Shown piece after piece: positions 52,501-63,434 of a stretch of DNA of 64,000 nucleotides (position 1 is the first letter of the stretch; each line of letters begins with the position of its first letter). The notes beneath the pieces were generated by a model. It was not told the origin of the DNA. It ran no database searches and worked only from the letters and a program-made list of their open reading frames with translations. The DNA comes from Palaemon carinicauda (Eukaryota > Arthropoda > Malacostraca > Decapoda > Palaemonidae), in assembly GCF_036898095.1 (NCBI RefSeq), contig NC_090744.1, positions 13,651,289 to 13,715,288 of the forward strand, given 5' to 3'. The translations under genes were made by a program, and so were the position numbers.

Positions 52501-55500
52501 CTCTATATCCAGTATTTTGTCCCCCTTCTCTATTCATGTCTAATTATAAGTTTCCTCCCCCCCTCTATATCCAGTATTTTGTCCCCTTCTCTATTCATGT
52601 CCAACTAGAAGTCCCCCCCCCTCTATATCCAGTATTTTGTCCCCCTTCTCTATTCATGTCTAATTATAAGTTTCCTCCCCCCCTCTATATCCAGTATTTT
52701 GTCCCCCTTCTCTATTCATGTCCAACTAGAAGTCCCCCCCCCTTTATATCCAGTATTTTGTCCCCCTTCTCTATTCATGTCCAACTAGAAGTCCCCCCCC
52801 TCTATATCCAGTATTTTGTCCCCCTTCTCTATTCAGTTTAATTATAAGTTTCCTCCCCCCCCTCTATATCCAGTATTTTGTCCCCCTTCTCTATTCATGT
52901 CTAATTATAAGTTTCCTCCCCCCTCTATATCCAGTATTTTGTCCCCCTTCTCTATTCATGTCTAATTATAAGTTTCCTCCCCCCCTCTATATCCAGTATT
53001 TTGTCCCCCTTCTCTATTCATGTCCAACTAGAAGTCCCCCCCTCTATATCCAGTATTTTGTCCCCCTTCTCTATTCATGTCCAACTAGAAGTCCCCCCCC
53101 TCTATATCCAGTATTTTGTCCCCTTCTCTATTCAATGTCTAATTATAAGTTTCCTCCCCCCTCTATATCCAGTATTTTGTCCCCCTTCTCTATTCATGTC
53201 CAACTAGAAGTCCCCCCCCTCTATATCCAGTATTTTGTCCCCCTTCTCTATTCATGTCTAATTATAAGTTTCCTCCCCCCCTCTATATCCAGTATTTTGT
53301 CCCCCTTCTCTATTCATGTCCAACTAGATGTCACCCCTCTATATCCAGTATTTTGTCCCCCTTCTCTATTCATGTCCAACTAGAAGTCCCCCCCCCTCTA
53401 TATCCAGTATTTTGTCCCCCTTCTCTATTCATGTCTAATTATAAGTTTCCTCCCCCCTCTATATCCAGTATTTTGTCCCCCTTCTCTATTCATGTCCAAC
53501 TAGAAGTCCCCCCCCCTCTATATCCAGTATTTTGTCCCCCTTCTCTATTCATGTCCAATTATAAGTTTCCTCCCCCCCTCTATATCCAGTATTTTGTCCC
53601 CCTTCTCTATTCATGTCCAACTAGAAGTCCCCCCCTTCTATATCCAGTATTTTGTCCCCCTTCTCTATTCATGTCCAACTAGAAGTCCCCCCCTCTATAT
53701 CCAGTATTTTGTCACCCTTCTCTATTCATGTCCAACTAGAAGTCCCCCTCTCTATATCCAGTATTTTGTCCCCCTTCTCTATTCATGTCTAATTATAAGT
53801 TTCCTCCCCCCTCTATATCCAGTATTTTGTCCCCCTTCTCTATTCATGTCCAACTAGAAGTCCCCCCCCCTCTATATCCAGTATTTTGTCCCCCTTCTCT
53901 ATTCATGTCCAACTAAAATTCCCCCCCCCCCTCTATATCCAGTATTTTGTCCCCCTTCTCTATTCATGTCCAACTAGAAGTCCCCCCCCTCTATATCCAG
54001 TATTTTGTCCCCCTTCTCTATTCATGTCCAACTAGAAGTCCCCCCCTCTATATCCAGTATTTTGTCCCCCTTCTCTATTCATGTCCAACTAGAAGTCCCC
54101 CCCCCTCTATATCCAGTATTTTGTCCCCTTCTCTATTCATGTCTAATTATAAGTTTCCTCCCCCCCTCTATATCCAGTATTTTGTCCCCCTTCTCTATTC
54201 ATGTCCAACTAGAAGTCCCCCCCCCTCTATATCCAGTATTTTGTCCCCCTTCTCTATTCATGTCCAACTAGAAGTCCCCCCCCTCTATATCCAGTATTTT
54301 GTCCCCCTTCTCTATTCATGTCCAACTAGAAGTCCCCCCCTCTATATCCAGTATTTTGTCCCCCTTCTCTATTCATGTCCAACTAGAAGTCCCCCCCCTC
54401 TATATCCAGTATTTTGTCCCCCTTCTCTATTCATGTCCAACTAGAAGTCCCCCCCCCTCTATATCCAGTATTTTGTCCCCCTTCTCTATTCATGTCCAAC
54501 TAGAAGTCCCCCCCCCTCTATATCCAGTATTTTGTCCCCCTTCTCTATTCATGTCCAACTAGAAGTCCCCCCCCCTCTATATCCAGTATTTTGTCCCCCT
54601 TCTCTATTCATGTCCAATTAGAAGTCCTCCCCCCCTCTATATCCAGTATTTTGTCCCCCTTCTCTATTCATGTCCAACTAGAAGTCCCCCCCCTCTATAT
54701 CCAGTATTTTGTCCCCCTTCTCTATTCATGTCCAACTAGAAGTCCCCCCCTCTATATCCAGTATTTTGTCCCCCTTCTCTATTCATGTCCAACTAGAAGT
54801 CCCCCCCTCTATATCCAGTATTTTGTCCCCCTTCTCTATTCATGTCCAACTAGAAGTCCCCCCCTCTATATCCAGTATTTTGTCCCCCTTCTCTATTCAT
54901 GTCCAACTAGAAGTCCCCCCCCCTCTATATCCAGTATTTTGTCCCCCTTCTCTATTCATGTCCAACTAGAAGTCCCCCCCCTCTATATCCAGTATTTTGT
55001 CCCCCTTCTCTATTCATGTCCAACTAGAAGTCCCCCCCCTCTATATCCAGTATTTTGTCCCCCTTCTCTATTCATGTCCAACTAGAAGTCCCCCCCTCTA
55101 TATCCAGTATTTTGTCCCCCTTCTCTATTCATGTCCAACTAGAAGTCCCCCCCCTCTATATCCAGTATTTTGTCCCCCTTCTCTATTCATGTCCAACTAG
55201 AAGTCCCCCCCCTCTATATCCAGTATTTTGTCCCCCTTCTCTATTCATGTCCAACTAGAAGTCCCCCCCTCTATATCCAGTATTTTGTCCCCCTTCTCTA
55301 TTCATGTCCAACTAGAAGCCTCCCCCCCTCTATATCCAGTATTTTGTCCCCCTTCTCTATTCATGTCCAACTAGAAGTCCCCCCCTCTATATCCAGTATT
55401 TTGTCCCCCTTCTCTATTCATGTCCAACTAGAAGTCCCCCCCTCTATATCCAGTATTTTGTCCCCCTTCTCTATTCATGTCCAACTAGAAGTCCCCCCCT

Positions 55501-56098
55501 CTATATCCAGTATTTTGTCCCCCTTCTCTATTCATGTCCAACTAGAAGTCCCCCCCCTCTATATCCAGTATTTTGTCCCCCTTCTCTATTCATGTCCAAC
55601 TAGAAGTCCCCCCCCTCTATATCCAGTATTTTGTCCCCCTTCTCTATTCATGTCCAACTAGAAGTCCCCCCCCTCTATATCCAGTATTTTGTCCCCCTTC
55701 TCTATTCATGTCCAACTAGAAGTCCCCCCCCCTCTATATCCAGTATTTTGTCCCCCTTCTCTATTCATGTCCAACTAGAAGTCCCCCCCCCTCTATATCC
55801 AGTATTTTGTCCCCCTTCTCTATTCATGTCTAATTATAAGTTTCCTCCCCCCCTCTATATCCAGTATTTTGTCCCCCTTCTCTATTCATGTCCAACTAGA
55901 AGTCCCCCCCCTCTATATCCAGTATTTTGTCCCCCTTCTCTATTCATGTCCAACTAGAAGTCCCCCCCTCTATATCCAGTATTTTGTCCCCCTTCTCTAT
56001 TCATGTCCAACTAGAAGTCCCCCCCTCTATATCCAGTATTTTGTCCCCCTTCTCTATTCATGTCCAACTAGAAGTCCCCCCCCTCTATATCCAGTATT

Positions 56099-56657
56099 TT
56101 GTCCCCCTTCTCTATTCATGTCCAACTAGAAGTCCCCCCCCTCTATATCCAGTATTTTGTCCCCCTTCTCTATTCATGTCCAACTAGAAGTCCCCCCCCC
56201 TCTATATCCAGTATTTTGTCCCCCTTCTCTATTCATGTCCAACTAGAAGTCCCCCCCCCTCTATATCCAGTATTTTGTCCCCCTTCTCTATTCATGTCCA
56301 ACTAGAAGTCCCCCCCCTCTATATCCAGTATTTTGTCCCCCTTCTCTATTCATGTCCAACTAGAAGTCCCCCCCCCTCTATATCCAGTATTTTGTCCCCC
56401 TTCTCTATTCATGTCCAACTAGAAGTCCCCCCCCCTCTATATCCAGTATTTTGTCCCCCTTCTCTATTCATGTCCAATTAGAAGTCCCCCCCCTCTATAT
56501 CCAGTATTTTGTCCCCCTTCTCTATTCATGTCCAACTAGAAGTCCCCCCCCCTCTATATCCAGTATTTTGTCCCCCTTCTCTATTCATGTCCAACTAGAA
56601 GTCCCCCCCCCTCTATATCCAGTATTTTGTCCCCCTTCTCTATTCATGTCCAACTAG
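56099..56657. repeat. C8-C9-C9 trimer (176-bp higher-order repeat)
   Basis: C-tract lengths run 8, 9, 9 three times in succession, with block starts 176 bp apart (56099, 56275, 56451). The third block begins with a CAATTAGAAG variant body. This is a third kind of local higher-order unit in the array. Confidence 0.7.
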
Positions 56658-59600
56658 AAGTTTCCTCCCCCCCTCTATATCCAGTATTTTGTCCCCCTTC
56701 TCTATTCATGTCCAACTAGAAGTCCCCCCCTCTATATCCAGTATTTTGTCCCCCTTCTCTATTCATGTCCAACTAGAAGTCCCCCCCCCCTCTATATCCA
56801 GTATTTTGTCCCCCTTCTCTATTCATGTCCAACTAGAAGTCCCCCCCCCTCTATATCCAGTATTTTGTCCCCCTTCTCTATTCATGTCCAACTAGAAGTC
56901 CCCCCCCTCTATATCCAGTATTTTGTCCCCCTTCTCTATTCATGTCCAACTAGAAGTCCCCCCCCTCTATATCCAGTATTTTGTCCCCCTTCTCTATTCA
57001 TGTCCAACTAGAAGTCCCCCCCCCTCTATATCCAGTATTTTGTCCCCCTTCTCTATTCATGTCCAACTAGAAGTTTCCTCCCCCCCTCTATATCCAGTAT
57101 TTTGTCCCCCTTCTCTATTCATGTCCAACTAGAAGTCCCCCCCCCTCTATATCCAGTATTTTGTCCCCCTTCTCTATTCATGTCCAACTAGAAGTCCCCC
57201 CCCCTCTATATCCAGTATTTTGTCCCCCTTCTCTATTCATGTCTAATTATAAGTTTCCTCCCCCCCTCTATATCCAGTATTTTGTCCCCCTTCTCTATTC
57301 ATGTCTAACTATAAGTTTCCTCCCCCCCTCTATATCCAGTATTTTGTCCCCCTTCTCTATTCATGTCCAACTATAAGTTTCCCCCCCCTCTATATCCAGT
57401 ATTTTGTCCCCCTTCTCTATTCATGTCCAACTAGAAGTCCCCCCCCCTCTATATCCAGTATTTTGTCCCCCTTCTCTATTCATGTCCAACTAGAAGTCCC
57501 CCCCCCTCTATATCCAGTATTTTGTCCCCCTTCTCTATTCATGTCCAACTAGAAGTCCCCCCCCCTCTATATCCAGTATTTTGTCCCCCTTCTCTATTCA
57601 TGTCCAACTAGAAGCCCCCCTCTATATCCAGTATTTTGTCCCCCTTCTCTATTCATGTCCAACTAGAAGTCCCCCCCCCTCTATATCCAGTATTTTGTCC
57701 CCCTTCTCTATTCATGTCCAACTAGAAGTCCCCCCCCCTCTATATCCAGTATTTTGTCCCCCTTCTCTATTCATGTCCAACTAGAAGTCCCCCCCCCTCT
57801 ATATCCAGTATTTTGTCCCCCTTCTCTATTCATGTCCAACTAGAAGTCCCCCCCTCTATATCCAGTATTTTGTCCCCCTTCTCTATTCATGTCCAACTAG
57901 AAGTCCCCCCTCTATATCCAGTATTTTGTCCCCCTTCTCTATTCATGTCCAACTAGAAGTCCCCCCCCCTCTATATCCAGTATTTTGTCCCCCTTCTCTA
58001 TTCATGTCCAACTAGAAGTCCCCCCCCTCTATATCCAGTATTTTGTCCCCCTTCTCTATTCATGTCCAACTAGAAGTCCCCCCCCTCTATATCCAGTATT
58101 TTGTCCCCCTTCTCTATTCATGTCCAACTAGAAGTCCCCCCCTCTATATCCAGTATTTTGTCCCCCTTCTCTATTCATGTCCAACTAGAAGTCCCCCCCC
58201 CTCTATATCCAGTATTTTGTCCCCCTTCTCTATTCATGTCCAACTAGAAGTCCCCCCCTCTATATCCAGTATTTTGTCCCCCTTCTCTATTCATGTCCAA
58301 CTAGAAGTCCCCCCCTCTATATCCAGTATTTTGTCCCCCTTCTCTATTCATGTCCAACTAGAAGTCCCCCCCCCTCTATATCCAGTATTTTGTCCCCCTT
58401 CTCTATTCATGTCCAACTAGAAGTCCCCCCTCTATATCCAGTATTTTGTCCCCCTTCTCTATTCATGTCCAACTAGAAGTCCCCCCCCTCTATATCCAGT
58501 ATTTTGTCCCCCTTCTCTATTCATGTCCAATTATAAGTTTCCCCCCCCCTCTATATCCAGTATTTTGTCCCCCTTCTCTATTCATGTCCAACTAGAAGTC
58601 CCCCCCCTCTATATCCAGTATTTTGTCCCCCTTCTCTATTCATGTCCAACTAGAAGTCCCCCCCCTCTATATCCAGTATTTTGTCCCCCTTCTCTATTCA
58701 TGTCCAACTAGAAGTCCCCCCCTCTATATCCAGTATTTTGTCCCCCTTCTCTATTCATGTCCAACTAGAAGTCCCCCCTCTATATCCAGTATTTTGTCCC
58801 CCTTCTCTATTCATGTCCAACTAGAAGTCCCCCCCCTCTATATCCAGTATTTTGTCCCCCTTCTCTATTCATGTCCAACTAGAAGTCCCCCCCCTCTATA
58901 TCCAGTATTTTGTCCCCCTTCTCTATTCATGTCCAACTAGAAGTCCCCCCCCTCTATATCCAGTATTTTGTCCCCCTTCTCTATTCATGTCCAACTAGAA
59001 GTCCCCCCCCTCTATATCCAGTATTTTGTCCCCCTTCTCTATTCATGTCCAACTAGAAGTCCCCCCCCTCTATATCCAGTATTTTGTCCCCCTTCTCTAT
59101 TCATGTCCAATTAGAAGTTTCCTCCCCCCCTCTATATCCAGTATTTTGTCCCCCTTCTCTATTCATGTCCAACTAGAAGTCCCCCCCCCTCTATATCCAG
59201 TATTTTGTCCCCCTTCTCTATTCATGTCCAACTAGAAGTCCCCCCCCTCTATATCCAGTATTTTGTCCCCCTTCTCTATTCATGTCTAATTATAAGTTTC
59301 CTCCCCCCTCTATATCCAGTATTTTGTCCCCCTTCTCTATTCATGTCCAATTAGAAGTCCCCCCCCTCTATATCCAGTATTTTGTCCCCCTTCTCTATTC
59401 ATGTCAACTATAAGTTTCCTCCCCCCCTCTATATCCAGTATTTTGTCCCCCTTCTCTATTCATGTCCAACTAGAAGTCCCCCCCTCTATATCCAGTATTT
59501 TGTCCCCCTTCTCTATTCATGTCCAACTAGAAGTCCCCCCCCCTCTATATCCAGTATTTTGTCCCCCTTCTCTATTCATGTCTAATTATAAGTTTCCTCC

Positions 59601-62432
59601 CCCCCTCTATATCCAGTATTTTGTCCCCCTTCTCTATTCATGTCCAACTAGAAGTCCCCCCCCTCTATATCCAGTATTTTGTCCCCCTTCTCTATTCATG
59701 TCCAACTATAAGTTTCCTCCCCCCCTCTATATCCAGTATTTTGTCCCCCTTCTCTATTCATGTCCAACTAGAAGTCCTCCCCCTCTATATCCAGTATTTT
59801 GTCCCCCTTCTCTATTCATGTCCAACTAGAAGTCCCCCCCTCTATATCCAGTATTTTGTCCCCCTTCTCTATTCATGTCCAACTAGAAGTTTCCCCCCCC
59901 CTCTATATCCAGTATTTTGTCCCCCTTCTCTATTCATGTCCAACTAGAAGTCCCCCCCCCCTCTATATCCAGTATTTTGTCCCCCTTCTCTATTCATGTC
60001 CAACTAGAATTTCCCCCCCCCTCTATATCCAGTATTTTGTCCCCCTTCTCTATTCATGTCCAACTAGAAGTCCCCCCCCCTCTATATCCAGTATTTTGTC
60101 CCCCTTCTCTATTCATGTCCAACTAGAAGTCCCCCCCTCTATATCCAGTATTTTGTCCCCCTTCTCTATTCATGTCCAACTAGAAGTCCCCCCCCCTCTA
60201 TATCCAGTATTTTGTCCCCCTTCTCTATTCATGTCTAATTATAAGTTTCCTCCCCCCCCTCTATATCCAGTATTTTGTCCCCCTTCTCTATTCATGTCCA
60301 ACTAGAAGTCCCCCCCCTCTATATCCAGTATTTTGTCCCCCTTCTCTATTCATGTCAACTAGAAGTCCCCCCCCTCTATATCCAGTATTTTGTCCCCCTT
60401 CTCTATTCATGTCCAACTAGAAGTCCCCCCTCTATATCCAGTATTTTGTCCCCCTTCTCTATTCATGTCCAACTAGAATTTCCCCCCCCCTCTATATCCA
60501 GTATTTTGTCCCCCTTCTCTATTCATGTCCAACTAGAAGTCCCCCCCTCTATATCCAGTATTTTGTCCCCCTTCTCTATTCATGTCCAACTTGAAGTCCC
60601 CCCCCTCTATATCCAGTATTTTGTCCCCCTTCTCTATTCATGTCCAACTAGAAGTCCCCCCCCCTCTATATCCAGTATTTTGTCCCCCTTCTCTATTCAT
60701 GTCCAACTAGAAGTTTCCTCCCCCCCCTCTATATCCAGTATTTTGTCCCCCTTCTCTATTCATGTCCAACTAGAAGTCCCCCCCCCCTCTATATCCAGTA
60801 TTTTGTCCCCCTTCTCTATTCATGTCCAACTAGAAGTCCCCCCCTCTATATCCAGTATTTTGTCCCCCTTCTCTATTCATGTCCAACTAGAAGTCCCCCC
60901 CCTCTATATCCAGTATTTTGTCCCCTTTCTCTATTCATGTCTAATTATAAGTTTCCTCCCCCCCCCTCTATATCCAGTATTTTATCCCCCTTCTCTATTC
61001 ATGTCCAACTAGAAGTCCCCCCCTCTATATCCAGTATTTTGTCCCCCTTCTCTATTCATGTCCAACTAGAAGTCCCCCCCTCTATATCCAGTATTTTGTC
61101 CCCCTTCTCTATTCATGTCCAACTAGAAGTCCCCCCCTCTATATCCAGTATTTTATCCCCTTCTCTATTCATGTCTAATTATAAGTTTCCTCCCCCCCCT
61201 CTATATCCAGTATTTTATCCCCCTTCTCTATTCATGTCCAACTAGAATTTCCCCCCTCTATATCCAGTATTTTGTCCCCCTTCTCTATTCATGTCCAACT
61301 AGAAGTCCCCCCCTCTATATCCAGTATTTTGTCCCCCTTCTCTATTCATGTCCAACTAGAAGTCCCCCCCCTCTCTATATCCAGTATTTTGTCCCCCTTC
61401 TCTATTCATGTCCAACTAGAAGTCCCCCCTCTATATCCAGTATTTTGTCCCCCTTCTCTATTCATGTCCAACTAGAAGTCCCCCCCCTCTATATCCAGTA
61501 TTTTGTCCCCTTTCTCTATTCATGTCTAATTATAAGTTTCCTCCCCCCTCTATATCCAGTATTTTGTCCCCCTTCTCTATTCATGTCCAACTAGAAGTCC
61601 CCCCCTTTATATCCAGTATTTTGTCCCCCTTCTCTATTCATGTCCAACTAGAAGTCCCCCCTCTATATCCAGTATTTTGTCCCCCTTCTCTATTCATGTC
61701 CAACTAGAAGTCCCCCCCTCTAATCCAGTATTTTGTCCCCTTTCTCTATTCATGTCTAATTATAAGTTTCCTCCCCCCTCTATATCCAGTATTTTGTCCC
61801 CCTTCTCTATTCAGGTCCAACTAGAAGTTCCCCCCCTTTATATCCAGTATTTTGTCCCCATTCTCTATTCATGTCTAATTATAAGTTTCCTCCCCCCCTC
61901 TATATCCAGTATTTTGTCCCCCTTCTCTATTCATGTCCAACTAGAAGTCCCCCCTCTATATCCAGTATTTTGTCCCCCTTCTCTATTCATGTCCAACTAG
62001 AAGTCCCCCCCCCTCTATATCCAGTATTTTGTCCCCCTTCTCTATTCATGTCTAATTATAAGTTTCCTCCCCCCCCTCTATATCCAGTATTTTGTCCCCC
62101 TTCTCTATTCATGTCTAATTATAAGTTTCCTCCCCCCCTCTATATCCAGTATTTTGTCCCCCTTCTCTATTCATGTCTAAATATAAGTTTCCTCCCCCCC
62201 TCTATATCCAGTATTTTGTCCCCCTTCTTTATTCATGTCTAATTATAAGTTTCCTCCCCCCCCTCTATATCCAGTATTTTGTCACCCTTCTCTATTCATG
62301 TCCAACTAGAAGTCCCCCCCCCCTCTATATCCAGTATTTTGTCCCCCTTCTCTATCCATGTCCAACTAAAAGTCCCCCCCTCTATATCCAGTATTTTGTT
62401 CCCCCTTCTCTATTCATGTCCAGCTAGAATTT

Positions 62433-62446
62433 CCCCCCCCCCCCCC
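62433..62446. repeat. C14 tract, longest in the array, with CpG
   Basis: The unit here has CAGCTAGAATTT followed by 14 C and then GCTCTATAT, so it has both the longest C run I see in the window and one of only two CpGs noticed in the satellite (62446-62447). It lies in the most diverged part of the array. Confidence 0.85.
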
Positions 62447-62756
62447 GCTCTATATCCAGTATTTTGTCCCCCTTCTCTATTCAAGTCCAACTAGAAGTCC
62501 CCCCCCCTCTATATCCAGTATTTTGTCCCCCTTCTCTATTCATGTCCAACTAGAAGTCCCCCCCTCTATATCCAGTATTTTATCCCCCTTCTCTATTCAT
62601 GTCCAACTAGAAGTCCCCCCCCTCTATATCCAGTATTTTGTCCCCTTTCTCTATTCATGTCTAATTATAAGTTTCCCCCCCCCTCTATATCCAGTATTTT
62701 GTCCCCCTTCTCTATTCATGTCCAACTAGAAGTCCCCCCCCTCTATATCTAGTATT

Positions 62757-62963
62757 TTGTCCCCCTTCTCTATTCATGTCCAACTAGAAGTCCCCCCCTC
62801 TATATCCAGTATTTTGTCCCCCTTCTCTATTCATGTCCAACTAGAAGTCCCCCCTCTATATCCAGTATTTTGTCCCCTTTCTCTATTTATGTCTAATTAT
62901 AAGTTTCCTCCCCCCCCTCTATATCCAGTATTTTGTACCCCTTCTCTATTCATGTCCAACTAG
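62757..62963. repeat. 207-bp exact duplication, copy 1
   Basis: This block contains two canonical units (C7, C6), a diverged unit with CTATTTATGTCTAATT, and a unit with the private change TTTTGTACCCC. The identical 207 bp recur 471 bp downstream. The private substitutions were not noticed elsewhere in the array. Confidence 0.9.
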
Positions 62964-63227
62964 AAGTCCCCCCCCTCTATATCCAGTATTTTGTCCCCCT
63001 TCTCTATTCATGTCCAACTAGAAGTCCCCCCCCTCTATATCCAGTATTTTATCCCCCTTCTCTATTCATGTCCAACTAGAAGTCCCCCCCCCCTCTATAT
63101 CCAGTATTTTGTCCCCTTTCTCTATTCATGTCTAATTATAAGTTTCCTCCCCCCTCTATATCCAGTATTTTGTCCCCCTTCTCTATTCATGTCCAACTAG
63201 AAGTCCCCTCCCTCTATATCCAGTATT

Positions 63228-63434
63228 TTGTCCCCCTTCTCTATTCATGTCCAACTAGAAGTCCCCCCCTCTATATCCAGTATTTTGTCCCCCTTCTCTA
63301 TTCATGTCCAACTAGAAGTCCCCCCTCTATATCCAGTATTTTGTCCCCTTTCTCTATTTATGTCTAATTATAAGTTTCCTCCCCCCCCTCTATATCCAGT
63401 ATTTTGTACCCCTTCTCTATTCATGTCCAACTAG
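63228..63434. repeat. 207-bp exact duplication, copy 2
   Basis: This block is identical to 62757-62963, including TTTATGTC and TTTTGTACCCC. After this copy the next unit has C7 rather than C8, so the duplication ends there. The AAGTCCCCTCCCTC variant at 63203 recurs at 63494 (291 bp, five units), which suggests that a second, three-unit-shorter exchange involved the same region. Confidence 0.9.
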
